Translations under genes and position numbers: made by a program
In this document: positions 1-6,235 of the stretch, in pieces
How the letters are laid out: the number at the start of each line of letters is the position of its first letter
How positions within the stretch are numbered: position 1 is the first letter of the stretch
The notes under the pieces: model-generated
The model's input: the letters and a program-made list of their open reading frames with translations, nothing else
The model's database searches: none
Told to the model about the DNA's origin: nothing
NCBI GenBank assembly: GCA_031269415.1
Contig: JAISZF010000228.1
Location: 1-8,277, forward strand
DNA: 8,277 nucleotides
Direction of reading: 5' to 3'
Source: Clostridiales bacterium
Lineage (GTDB): Bacteria; Bacillota; Clostridia; Lachnospirales; WQUN01

Positions 1-1244
1 GAGCGACGCGCGTCGAGAATCTCGCCCTCGGTGACGGTCTCGCAGCGGCAGACGACCTGCCCGTACGCGGGGTTACGCTTCACTAGATCCGCCTTTTCCT
101 CCGGCGTGAGCTCCGCGAAGCGGATACGCTTTCTCTCAATGAAGAAGCGTTCCTTTTTTTCCAGCGTAAGCCCGCTTTCCCGCAGCAGCTCCGCAGCCAT
201 TTCGGCGATGGCCGGAGCCGACGTAAGCCCCGGGGATTTAATACCCGCGATATCTATGAACCCCGGAGCGTCCTCCGCCTCGGCAATTATAAAATCGTCC
301 GTGTCCGCGGCCGCCCGCACGCCGGCGAAGTTGCGTATCGACGCCCTCAGATCGATCGAAGGAATGGATTTCCGCGCCATCCGCGCCACTTGGCTCAGCC
401 CTGAAACCGTGGTGGCGACGTCGTCGGGGCAATCGGGAGCTTCGTTGTTAGGCCCTACGATAAGGTTGCCATGTACAGTCGGGGCCACAAGCGTGCCCTT
501 CCCGATTTTGGTTGGGCATTGGAACACCACATGGCTTACCCTGTTCCCTTCGTTTTTGTCCAGCAGATAATATTCCCCGCGGTCAGGTATGACGCGGAAC
601 GCGGGCTTTGAAACCATATTGTGGACGGTATCGGCATGACCGCCGGCCGCGTTTAGAATACAGCGGGCCTGAAGCGTCCCCGCGTTCGTCTCGACGCGGT
701 ATCCTCCTTCTACGGCATGGATGCCGGTTACCTCGTTTTCCAAAAAAAGCTCGGCGCCGTTTTTTACGGCGGTTTCCATCAGCGCGAGCGTGAGCTCCCA
801 TGGGCTTACGATTCCCGCCGAGGGCGCGTAAAGCGCCGCGACGGCTTTATCGCTTGCATGGGGTTCCATCTCACGCAGACGGTTCTTATCCAGCAGTTCC
901 AAGTCCGGTACCCCGTTCTTTTCCCCCCGGGCAAGCAGCGCTTCGAGAATATCCCGCTCCTCGCGGGAAAAAGCCAAAACAAGCGAGCCGCATCGCCGGT
1001 AAGGCACGTCCAATAAGCGGCATAATTCCCCGACCATAGCGTTGCCTTTTGTATTGAGCCTGGCCATCAGGGTTTCGGGTTCCGGGTCGTATCCGGCGTG
1101 AATAATGGCGCTGTTTGCTTTCGTCGCTCCGGAGGCGACGTCGTTTCCCCTCTCGATCACCGCCACGGAGATACGGTATTTTGACAGTTCAAAAGCCGCC
1201 GACGCTCCCACGATACCACAGCCGATAATCACTACGTCGTACAA
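1..1244 (-). CDS. FAD-dependent glycerol-3-phosphate dehydrogenase-like oxidoreductase (3' end beyond window)
   Basis: Likely oxidises sn-glycerol-3-phosphate to dihydroxyacetone phosphate, passing electrons from FAD to a partner flavoprotein or the membrane. The 414 complete codons read from a TTG at 1242-1244, preceded by GGGGAGGA with a 6-7 nt gap; no ATG lies nearby and the Rossmann motif begins at once (residues 3-14, with GCGIVG at 8-13), so the TTG is the start. An Asn-Ser-Ala-Ile-Ile-His-Ala-Gly motif follows near residues 46-53, as is typical of GlpA/GlpD-like enzymes. Close to the left edge Cys399-Arg-Cys401-Glu-Thr-Val opens a BFD-like [2Fe-2S] domain, which is found in GlpA-type anaerobic enzymes and their clostridial relatives but not in aerobic GlpD. 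The reading frame leaves the window still open. A terminator-bearing leader and glpP sit directly upstream, which supports a glycerol-phosphate role over other members of this DAO-type family (such as L-2-hydroxyglutarate oxidases), but substrate remains inferred. Confidence 0.87.
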   Translation of the reverse strand, partial: MYDVVIIGCGIVGASAAFELSKYRISVAVIERGNDVASGATKANSAIIHAGYDPEPETLMARLNTKGNAMVGELCRLLDVPYRRCGSLVLAFSREERDILEALLARGEKNGVPDLELLDKNRLREMEPHASDKAVAALYAPSAGIVSPWELTLALMETAVKNGAELFLENEVTGIHAVEGGYRVETNAGTLQARCILNAAGGHADTVHNMVSKPAFRVIPDRGEYYLLDKNEGNRVSHVVFQCPTKIGKGTLVAPTVHGNLIVGPNNEAPDCPDDVATTVSGLSQVARMARKSIPSIDLRASIRNFAGVRAAADTDDFIIAEAEDAPGFIDIAGIKSPGLTSAPAIAEMAAELLRESGLTLEKKERFFIERKRIRFAELTPEEKADLVKRNPAYGQVVCRCETVTEGEILDARR

Positions 1245-1250
1245 ATTAAA

Positions 1251-1258
1251 TCCTCCCC
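1251..1258 (-). promoter_or_regulatory. Ribosome binding site deciding a TTG start
   Basis: On the minus strand GGGGAGGA stands 6-7 nt before the TTG at 1242-1244. It lies just beyond the leader terminator, so translation of the oxidoreductase depends on read-through of that terminator. Confidence 0.7.
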
Positions 1259-1262
1259 GGCG

Positions 1263-1314
1263 AAAATAAAAAAGCGGGACCACACAAAACCAAAAAGGTT
1301 TTGAACAGCCCTGC
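1263..1314 (-). terminator. Leader terminator, probable GlpP antitermination target
   Basis: Read on the minus strand, a GC-rich lower stem (GCAGGGC at 1308-1314 with GTCCCGC at 1274-1280, one mismatch and one G-U pair) leads through a small internal loop to a perfect 7-bp upper stem (CAAAACC/GGTTTTG) closed by five Us. The hairpin is followed by a run of six Us, an A and four Us (1263-1273), so it has the full form of an intrinsic terminator. It sits inside the 5' leader between the promoter at 1345-1373 and the ribosome binding site at 1251-1258. In Bacillus subtilis GlpP with glycerol-3-phosphate prevents termination in the glpD leader; the same logic is inferred here from position. Confidence 0.85.
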
Positions 1315-1344
1315 TCCAAATCTCCGCAGCTATTCTACATATAG

Positions 1345-1373
1345 ATTCTAGCACTTGTTTTATAACAATTCAA
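1345..1373 (-). promoter_or_regulatory. Sigma-A-type promoter of the oxidoreductase leader
   Basis: On the minus strand TTGAAT (1368-1373) and TAGAAT (1345-1350) are separated by exactly 17 bases. Transcription would begin near 1338 and give a leader of about 95 nt that contains the terminator hairpin. The promoter lies in the gap between the glpP stop codon and the oxidoreductase, so the enzyme can be expressed apart from glpP. Confidence 0.65.
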
Positions 1374-1377
1374 GTCA

Positions 1378-1410
1378 CACAAATAATTTTGTGGTTTTTT
1401 ATAAAAACCA
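1378..1410 (-). repeat. Two adjoining inverted repeats at the end of glpP
   Basis: A perfect 8-bp stem TGGTTTTT/AAAAACCA (1392-1399 and 1403-1410, 3-nt loop) includes the glpP stop codon. It abuts a 6-bp stem CACAAA/TTTGTG (1378-1383 and 1388-1393, 4-nt loop). Neither is followed by a U tract, so termination after glpP would be weak at best. They could instead stabilise the 3' end of the glpP message. Confidence 0.4.
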
Positions 1411-1968
1411 AACTTCCTGATTGCTGGAAGAGACAGCTCGTGCCCCCGCGTTTAACGCGTTTATCACATCTTCCTTATCATTAACGAGACCGCCGGCAAT
1501 AACCGGCGCGGAAATATCCTTTGTCAGTCTGGAAATTGCCTTTGGGATGATTCCTGGCAGGATCTCGATGGCACACGCCGCATCCTCCGAATATTGTTTG
1601 TGAATGTTGGCGAGCGCCATGGAATCCAGAAGAAAGAACCGCTGAACCGCCAGTAATCCGCAAACGCCGGCGCGGCGCGCCAGATTGAGCTTGGTGGATA
1701 ATATGCCGTCCGCGGATGTATATTTCGCGATGTAATCAATGCTGACATCACGGTAAGCCAGCCCTTCAATAAGGTCAACATGAAGCATGGCCACTTTATC
1801 CGCGGTTTTGATTCGCGCTGTGATTTCAGGGATATTGAGAATATCTCCGAATAATACAAAAATAATCTCACAATTACTGGCAATCGCCTTTTCAAGTCCG
1901 TCCATGTCTTTAACCGCGGCAATAACCGGATTCTCGTCCAAATGCCTCAAAAAGACATCCGGCTTCAT
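1399..1968 (-). CDS. glpP: GlpP, glycerol-3-phosphate-responsive antiterminator
   Basis: Cytoplasmic RNA-binding regulator with a TIM-barrel-like fold; in Bacillus it binds leader mRNA of glp genes when glycerol-3-phosphate is present and prevents early termination. The 189-aa length matches the family (about 190 aa). Family hallmarks are visible in order: HVDLIEGL (63-70), a Gly-Ile-Leu-Ser-Thr-Lys stretch (88-93), QRFFLLDS (109-116), EILPG (135-139) and AGGLV (158-162), followed by the Ala-Gly-Ala-x-Ala-Val-Ser-x-Ser-Asn barrel end (174-183). The ATG overlaps the stop of the gene upstream (ATGA at 1965-1968), and no separate strong ribosome binding site is seen, which points to translational coupling. 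Downstream on the same strand is a leader terminator followed by a glycerol-3-phosphate dehydrogenase-like gene, the probable target. In Bacillus subtilis glpP precedes glpFK instead; no glpF or glpK is in this window. Confidence 0.93.
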   Translation of the reverse strand: MKPDVFLRHLDENPVIAAVKDMDGLEKAIASNCEIIFVLFGDILNIPEITARIKTADKVAMLHVDLIEGLAYRDVSIDYIAKYTSADGILSTKLNLARRAGVCGLLAVQRFFLLDSMALANIHKQYSEDAACAIEILPGIIPKAISRLTKDISAPVIAGGLVNDKEDVINALNAGARAVSSSNQEVWFL

Positions 1969-2396
1969 TTCTGCTGTACGGTCCCAACCGTAAACATCGT
2001 CAAGACGGACGTCCTAACGGCCTTTTGAAGGGCCTCTTTAGCCTTCGGCACATCGCCCTCGGCCAGGCCGCTCACCGCCCCGGCCACTCCCGACGCGACC
2101 GACGCGAAATTATTGGCCGCCCCCACCACGACAGTCTTCGCGGTATCGGTTATCTCATGGAAACCGCGCTCCGCCGTCTGTAAATCGACTGTCAGCACGC
2201 CCTCGGCCACGCCGAACACGCCGTCCACCGCCTGGCCGAGAATCGCGCCGCTCTTCACGCCACCGGCCTCGATGCCGTCGCCTATCTCTTTCACAATACC
2301 GATATTCGTAACCTTACCGATTACGCTGACCGCCCCGCCGACCGCTATGCCGGCTACCCCGAACACCATTTCGCCTAACGGCTTAAAAATCCCCAT
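1965..2396 (-). CDS. Small glycine/alanine/valine-rich protein of unknown function
   Basis: I do not recognise this 143-aa protein. Residues 10-70 and 88-112 are rich in Gly, Ala and Val with repeated small-xxx-small spacing (such as FGVAGIAVGGAVSVIG from 12), suggesting amphipathic or glycine-zipper-like helices that may pack together or touch a membrane. There is no clear signal peptide and charged residues interrupt the hydrophobic stretches. The chosen ATG (2394-2396) has GGGAG 8 nt upstream; a longer frame to 2489 is open but its first codon would lie inside the promoter at 2461-2489, so it is unlikely to be translated. The stop overlaps the glpP start by 4 bases, so the two are co-translated. 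A gene of this sort is not a standard glp partner. A link to glycerol metabolism or membrane state would be inference from position only. Confidence 0.7.
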   Translation of the reverse strand: MGIFKPLGEMVFGVAGIAVGGAVSVIGKVTNIGIVKEIGDGIEAGGVKSGAILGQAVDGVFGVAEGVLTVDLQTAERGFHEITDTAKTVVVGAANNFASVASGVAGAVSGLAEGDVPKAKEALQKAVRTSVLTMFTVGTVQQK

Positions 2397-2460
2397 AATC
2401 TCTGCTCCCATCCTATTCGCGGTCAACGGCAAAACGCCGCGACCGAATAATTTCGTATTC

Positions 2461-2489
2461 AATATATCACGACGGGCGGCTGATAACAA
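2461..2489 (-). promoter_or_regulatory. Promoter for the small-protein/glpP operon
   Basis: On the minus strand TTGTTA (2484-2489) and TATATT (2461-2466) are 17 bases apart. Transcription would begin near 2454, about 58 nt ahead of the preferred ATG at 2394-2396. This placement is the main reason for rejecting the longer upstream start of the 143-aa gene. Confidence 0.6.
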
Positions 2490-2523
2490 TTAATATGAGA
2501 TTATAATAGTCTCTATCTGTTCC

Positions 2524-2721
2524 TTAGAAACAATACTGTTTTAGCATTTCAATCTCATTCTCCAGATCGGGCTTTTGCTTCGCTGTAGACACACGCGCAT
2601 ATACAAACGTGCTGCGTTTTACACCCTTATTAAATATCTTGAATATGTCCTCATCGTTATAATCATACCACGAATATAAGGGTTCTTCAAGAAATTCAGT
2701 TACAGACCTTATAATCCGCAA
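2524..2721 (-). pseudogene. Remnant of an IS607-family serine recombinase (TnpA)
   Basis: The 65-residue frame holds the join between the N-terminal DNA-binding part and the catalytic domain of an IS607-type transposase. Residues 19-35 (Tyr-Asp-Tyr-Asn-Asp-Glu-Asp then Asn-Lys-Gly-Val-Lys-Arg) precede the serine-recombinase motif YARVST at 41-46, with the catalytic Ser45, then KQKPDLENEIEMLKQYC (48-64). Intact proteins are about 190-220 aa. Here the helix-turn-helix start is missing and the frame stops right after QYCF, losing the rest of the catalytic domain. The first codon is a TTG without a convincing ribosome binding site, so I treat it as non-functional. No companion tnpB sequence and no element ends were found. 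It sits between two operons that point away from each other. Confidence 0.78.
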
Positions 2722-2750
2722 TTGAAAACTCTCATAAGTAAACGTATAAT
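2722..2750 (+). promoter_or_regulatory. Strong promoter of the hydrolase/oxidase operon
   Basis: TTGAAA (2722-2727) and a perfect TATAAT (2745-2750) are separated by 17 bases. The start of transcription would be near 2757, giving a leader of about 33 nt to the GTG start codon. No operator-like repeat is evident around it. Confidence 0.8.
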
Positions 2751-2789
2751 AGATCCTAATTACAAGCCGTCACTGAAAGGAGAGGTTTT

Positions 2790-3617
2790 GTGAAATATTT
2801 AGACATCAACCCGTTACCGGGAAGAAACGTCCGCTTAACCGGTTATCTGCACGAGGACGCGGAGCAGGGCCGATGGAATAATTCCAGGCCGTGCGTGCTG
2901 GTGCTGCCCGGCGGGGGGTATCAGTTTCTCGCGCCGCACGAGGCGGAACCGGTTGCGATGCAATTTTATGTAAAGGGATATCAGACGTTTATACTGTATT
3001 ATTCCGTTTCCGACCTGAACACGCAGGATCAGCCTCCGTTGGGCCTGACGCCCCTCTGCGACGCGTCGGCGGCTGTGCAATTGATACGGAAAAACAGCGC
3101 GGAGTGGCTGACGGACGCGGGCAAGATCGCCGTGCTGGGTTTTTCAGCCGGAGGGCATTTGGCGGCCAGCTTGGGCGTCTTTTGGGACAGCCCGGATCTG
3201 AACCGTATCTGGGATACGGAAAACGGCCGGAACAGGCCGGACGCGTTAATTCTCTGCTATCCGGTGATCACCGCGGGGAAATTCTCACATCGCGGCTCCA
3301 TTGATGTATTGGCCGGTGTAGAGGGGGATCGCTCCTTCTTTTCACTTGAGAATCACGCGGGCCGTCACACGCCTCCGGTATTCCTGTGGCATACGGTGGA
3401 CGACGCCTCCGTTCCTGTGGAGAACGCGCTGCTGTTTATAGCGGCGCTCAGAAAACATGGGGTTCCGTTTGAGTGCCACCTGTACGACAAGGGGGAACAC
3501 GGTATCTCGCTGGCAAACGGCGAGGCCGGGCGGAACGACCCGCATTGCTCGACCTGGCTTAGCCTGTGCGCCGAATGGCTGGAAAGGCAGTTCGGCATCT
3601 ATGCCGATAAACCGTAA
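2790..3617 (+). CDS. Alpha/beta-hydrolase, esterase/acetyl-xylan-esterase-like
   Basis: Probable cytoplasmic carboxylesterase or deacetylase of 275 aa. The alpha/beta-hydrolase landmarks are complete: an oxyanion-loop motif LPGGGY (39-44), the nucleophile elbow GFSAGG with Ser119, the acid in HTVDDASVP (Asp205), and the base in KGEHG (His237). The length and motif order fit small esterases of the BD-FAE/axe-type group often annotated as carbohydrate or lipid deacetylases. There is no signal peptide, so the substrate is probably intracellular. The GTG start (2790-2792) is supported by AAAGGAGAGG at 2776-2785 and by a strong promoter 40 bases upstream. The next gene begins within 6-30 bases on the same strand, so the two are almost certainly one operon. 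Substrate cannot be told from sequence; peptidase or thioesterase roles are less likely given the PGGGY loop. Confidence 0.87.
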   Translation: MKYLDINPLPGRNVRLTGYLHEDAEQGRWNNSRPCVLVLPGGGYQFLAPHEAEPVAMQFYVKGYQTFILYYSVSDLNTQDQPPLGLTPLCDASAAVQLIRKNSAEWLTDAGKIAVLGFSAGGHLAASLGVFWDSPDLNRIWDTENGRNRPDALILCYPVITAGKFSHRGSIDVLAGVEGDRSFFSLENHAGRHTPPVFLWHTVDDASVPVENALLFIAALRKHGVPFECHLYDKGEHGISLANGEAGRNDPHCSTWLSLCAEWLERQFGIYADKP

Positions 3618-3634
3618 TCACATATGAATATTTT

Positions 3635-3641
3635 GAGGAGG
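3635..3641 (+). promoter_or_regulatory. Ribosome binding site selecting TTG over upstream ATG
   Basis: GAGGAGG is nearly a perfect Shine-Dalgarno sequence. It sits 9 bases after the ATG at 3624 and 6 bases before the TTG at 3648, which places the true start at the TTG and shortens the protein by 8 residues. Confidence 0.75.
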
Positions 3642-3647
3642 CAAATT

Positions 3648-4547
3648 TTGAACGGGGATTCTGATCGTATAACACGCGAATATTTCGATTCGCTGCTGGT
3701 TGAAATGCGCCATATTGACGCTGTGGAACCGTCGACCGAGTTTTCGGTGTACGGCGAAACCTTTTCAACGCCAGCGACGCTGGCCGCGCTGTCGCATTTG
3801 GACAACGTACGGCCTAACGGACTGGTGGAAATGGCTAAAGGCTTGAAAGCCGTGAACGCGCTCATGTTTTACGGCATGGGCGAGGACACGGAATTGGAGG
3901 AGATCGCGGCGACCGGCGTCAAGGTTATTAAGATAATAAAACCTCACGCCGATAACAAAGAGGTAATCCGCAGGATAAAACACGCGGAGAGCGTCGGGGC
4001 GCTGGCTGTGGGCATGGACGTGGACCACGCGTTCGGGAGCAAAAACGCGCGCGGCCAGGTACTGAATCTTCCGATGACGCAGAAGACGCTGGAGGATATT
4101 AAGCTGTTTGTAAACTCGACCAATCTGCCGTTTATAGTGAAGGGCGTGCTGAGCGAGCGGGACGCGCGAAAGTGCGTGGAAGCCGGCGCCGGCGGCGTGG
4201 TAGTGTCGCATCACCACGGATTGCTGGACTACGCGGCGCCGCCATTAATGATTCTGCGCCGGATCGTTAGCGCCATAAACGGTAAAATGCCCATTTTTGT
4301 GGACTGCGGCATTTCAAGCGGCATGGATGTGTTCAAAGCGCTGGCGCTGGGGGCGGACGCCGCTTGCGTGGGGCGCGCCGCCATCGGGCCGCTGAAAAGC
4401 AGCGGCGCGGACGGGGTCGGCAGGTTGTTCATGGAAATCACGAACGAGTTGAATTGGGCTATGGCAGTGACGTGTTCGGCGGATATTAAACATATTGACC
4501 CGACTGTTATATGGTTTCAATCCACATCCGGGCGTGATCCCAGATGA
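3648..4547 (+). CDS. FMN-dependent alpha-hydroxy-acid oxidase/dehydrogenase-like protein
   Basis: A TIM-barrel flavoprotein of the lactate-oxidase/glycolate-oxidase family, 299 aa from the TTG at 3648-3650. I prefer this start over the in-frame ATG at 3624 because GAGGAGG (3635-3641) lies 6 nt before the TTG but downstream of the ATG. Visible family landmarks (numbered from TTG): IVKG with catalytic Lys165; SHHHG at 187-191, which aligns with Ser-Asn-His-Gly-Gly and keeps the catalytic His189; and DCGISSGMDVFKALALGAD (219-237) followed by Val-Gly-Arg (241-243), the FMN phosphate site. The Arg that follows the catalytic His motif in classical enzymes (Arg257 of spinach glycolate oxidase) is Leu192 here, and the Arg-Arg of the phosphate loop is Ser-Ser. 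The protein is also shorter than typical members (about 340-370 aa). It may act on an unusual substrate or catalyse a different flavin reaction. Co-transcribed with the hydrolase. Confidence 0.85.
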   Translation: MNGDSDRITREYFDSLLVEMRHIDAVEPSTEFSVYGETFSTPATLAALSHLDNVRPNGLVEMAKGLKAVNALMFYGMGEDTELEEIAATGVKVIKIIKPHADNKEVIRRIKHAESVGALAVGMDVDHAFGSKNARGQVLNLPMTQKTLEDIKLFVNSTNLPFIVKGVLSERDARKCVEAGAGGVVVSHHHGLLDYAAPPLMILRRIVSAINGKMPIFVDCGISSGMDVFKALALGADAACVGRAAIGPLKSSGADGVGRLFMEITNELNWAMAVTCSADIKHIDPTVIWFQSTSGRDPR

Positions 4548-4588
4548 CAGCGCGCGGCGCGGTGCTTGCTCACCGCGCCGCGGCTGTC
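4546..4588. terminator. Strong convergent hairpin between two operons
   Basis: CGCGGCGCGGTG (4553-4564) pairs perfectly with CACCGCGCCGCG (4571-4582) around a 6-nt loop. The stem extends outward by GACAGC/GCTGTC (4546-4551 and 4583-4588) with one bulged base, about 18 bp in all. It contains the stop codon of the oxidase-like gene on the plus strand and the last codons of the convergent gene on the minus strand. No U tract follows on either side, so it is a stable mRNA end or a Rho-aided or bidirectional terminator, not a textbook intrinsic one. Confidence 0.6.
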
Positions 4589-5922
4589 TCCGGAGGCTGT
4601 CCCGCAAAGGCAGCGTCACCGGACGGCGCTTGATTCTCAACCTCTTCCATCAGCTTGGTCATATAATTCATCATTTCTGGTTCAGACATCGTATAGTAAG
4701 GAATAAGCCAATTTTCAACGTACTTGAACAAAAGCTCGGTTAACGGTTTATACTCCAGTGAAACATAGCCCGGATTAAGGCCGAATTTTGAGTACAGCGC
4801 CTCGACGTTGATCCTGCCGGCGCTTGTGGCTTCCAGCGCGTACCAATCATTGAATATCTCGGCGCGGCTTATGTAAAATCTGTACCCGTCGTTTGGGTCC
4901 AGATTGCGATTGTAAATGTCCCGCAGAATCCACAGAACTTCCTCCTTGGAGAACAGCGGAAGGTCACTGATATGATCGGAAAGTCTGCCGGTGAGCGTGA
5001 AATCGCGCAGGCCTTTCGCGCTGAAGATATTGAGACGCCTTATCGATCGGGTTAATTCATACCGCTTTATTTCGTATTCGATATAATAATCCACAGCGCT
5101 TTCAAAATCCAATGTGGGGATTGTGTTCGCGAAGAACAGTATGGTATGGGGCGGCGCCGACCGCAAACAGCGTTCTTTCATCGACTGATATACCTTCGCG
5201 GGTATGACGTCGCGGCACGGGTCGGATTTGATCATTAATTCGGTGTCCGCGCCGGACACCTTCCATTCCGTGAGTCTCCTCATAAATTCAGCGTCGGTGT
5301 TTGTCTTGAGGAAGAGCGTGCCGAACAGTTTCTCGTATTCCGTAAAGTTATTCTTTACAAATGAAAACAACCCTTCGTCGGAAAACTCAACGCAACTCGA
5401 ATCCCCCTCCTCCGAAAGCACTATCCACCAATGCCTCTCAATGATTTCATTTTTTCCATAAGAAGTGGTAAGCAATATCGAATTATCAAATAACATTTTA
5501 TGCGCGGTATCCGTGTCGTATTTGTAATAGACGGAGTAGTTGTCCATCTGAACCAGGGGTAATTGCAGGGCCAATGAGGAAAACACGGAAAAAATCTTTT
5601 CCGGTTCTTTATAATACAGATTTACGAGGTGGCGTATCGAACTGGCGCCATGCGCGGTGTTCTTTATTTTATTCAATAAGATAAGCAGCTTTGGCAATAG
5701 CCGGTGATCCACACAGTTTATGATAGTAGCCTCAAATGAGAAATTTGGTTCGTCGGAATTTATGAACACGTGTTTATACAGCGTTTCAGCACGCCCCCCC
5801 CCCAGAACATATGTTCCATCGGATATTAAACGACTGGGCGGAGGGAATCCGCAGACCGAAAAGCACTCTATCCATGGACATCCATAGGGACAGATTTTCT
5901 TTACCGGCTTTTGTAATATCAA
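4570..5922 (-). CDS. C-terminal part of a frameshifted helix-turn-helix regulator (unrecognised domain)
   Basis: This 450-codon frame has no convincing start of its own: it opens right after an in-frame stop at a TTG without a ribosome binding site, and its first ~43 codons overlap the helix-turn-helix frame. From the G10 run onward (residue 44) it reads as a well-formed soluble protein, rich in Tyr, Phe, Leu and charged residues, with no membrane segment or signal peptide. I recognise no catalytic motif. The tail (about 425-450) is Ala, Glu and Pro rich and probably disordered. Removing one G from the run joins residue 126 of the upstream frame to residue 44 here, giving a 533-aa protein. 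The C-terminal ~400 residues would then be a sensing or interaction domain of a one-component regulator. The stop lies within the convergent GC-rich hairpin. Whether the cell makes the fused protein depends on the real length of the run. Confidence 0.7.
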   Translation of the reverse strand: MILQKPVKKICPYGCPWIECFSVCGFPPPSRLISDGTYVLGGGRAETLYKHVFINSDEPNFSFEATIINCVDHRLLPKLLILLNKIKNTAHGASSIRHLVNLYYKEPEKIFSVFSSLALQLPLVQMDNYSVYYKYDTDTAHKMLFDNSILLTTSYGKNEIIERHWWIVLSEEGDSSCVEFSDEGLFSFVKNNFTEYEKLFGTLFLKTNTDAEFMRRLTEWKVSGADTELMIKSDPCRDVIPAKVYQSMKERCLRSAPPHTILFFANTIPTLDFESAVDYYIEYEIKRYELTRSIRRLNIFSAKGLRDFTLTGRLSDHISDLPLFSKEEVLWILRDIYNRNLDPNDGYRFYISRAEIFNDWYALEATSAGRINVEALYSKFGLNPGYVSLEYKPLTELLFKYVENWLIPYYTMSEPEMMNYMTKLMEEVENQAPSGDAAFAGQPPETAAAR

Positions 5923-6172
5923 ACAGCATTTTCAATTCATCTTTCTCGTCTGGTGTGAGATTCAGCGCCTGATACAGGGAATCCTCGAATTCCTTAGTCG
6001 CCGGCAGTTGATTCTTAAGGCGCCTGTAGACAGTAACACGATCGGTAAAAAGCATACCGGCCAGATCCTGCTGCGTCATTCTGTTCCTTTTAAGCTTTCG
6101 TTTCACAAATTGAAAGACAGCGTCGCCCGTCCGCAATTGATCCTCAATGTCGCTTAATGTGTACGCGCTCAT
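5786..6172 (-). CDS. Cro/C1-type helix-turn-helix regulator, N-terminal part (frameshifted)
   Basis: DNA-binding N-terminus of a transcriptional regulator. Residues 21-57 form an XRE-type helix-turn-helix: a basic lead-in (Lys-Arg-Lys-Leu-Lys-Arg-Asn), then MTQQDLAGML (32-41), the turn, and recognition helix DRVTVYRRLKNQ (44-55). Helical residues 62-90 follow (SLYQALNLTPDEKDELKMLF in part). The frame ends early at residue 128, three codons into a G10 run and two codons past it (Ala-Cys-stop). The other frame continues for 407 residues, so this is the front end of one 533-aa protein if the run had nine Gs. The ATG at 6170-6172 has GAGGAG at 6185-6190, 12 nt away, which is longer than usual. 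As it stands, a free 128-aa DNA-binding fragment would be made. Targets are unknown; it is divergent from the sipW operon and convergent with the oxidase operon. Confidence 0.75.
   Translation of the reverse strand: MSAYTLSDIEDQLRTGDAVFQFVKRKLKRNRMTQQDLAGMLFTDRVTVYRRLKNQLPATKEFEDSLYQALNLTPDEKDELKMLFDITKAGKENLSLWMSMDRVLFGLRIPSAQSFNIRWNICSGGGAC
5794..5803 (-). repeat. G10 homopolymer run at the frame break
   Basis: Ten Cs on the plus strand (ten Gs in the coding strand) lie at the exact point where the helix-turn-helix frame and the C-terminal frame overlap. With nine Gs the reading frame continues unbroken through Ser-Gly-Gly-Gly-Arg-Ala-Glu. Runs of this kind are prone to slipped-strand changes during replication and to sequencing error. 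Confidence 0.9.
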
Positions 6173-6214
6173 TTATCATCGCCGCTCCTCGGTATCGAGT
6201 AATGTATTTTGCTC

Positions 6215-6220
6215 ATTATA
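6215..6220 (-). promoter_or_regulatory. -10 element for the helix-turn-helix regulator
   Basis: A perfect TATAAT on the minus strand would start transcription near 6208, about 36 nt before the ATG. The 17-base-upstream position holds GCTTTT, a poor -35, and falls in the terminator of the upstream unit. If used, the promoter may depend on an activator or on autoregulation. Confidence 0.4.
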
Positions 6221-6235
6221 CTGGACCGTTCAATA

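Noticed and set aside
31..570. Plus-strand frame of 179 codons in the left part
   Set aside because: It lies opposite the dehydrogenase-like gene, whose minus-strand reading shows Rossmann and Fe-S motifs; the plus-strand product is Ser/Arg rich with no recognisable domain or ribosome binding site.
2397..2489. Longer N-terminus for the 143-aa gene (31 more residues)
   Set aside because: Its start would be inside the -35 element at 2484-2489, and the ATG at 2394-2396 has its own GGGAG.
2113..2493. Plus-strand 126-codon frame rich in Pro, Thr and Ser
   Set aside because: Mirror of the Gly/Ala/Val-rich minus-strand gene; composition is what the opposite strand of such a gene gives.
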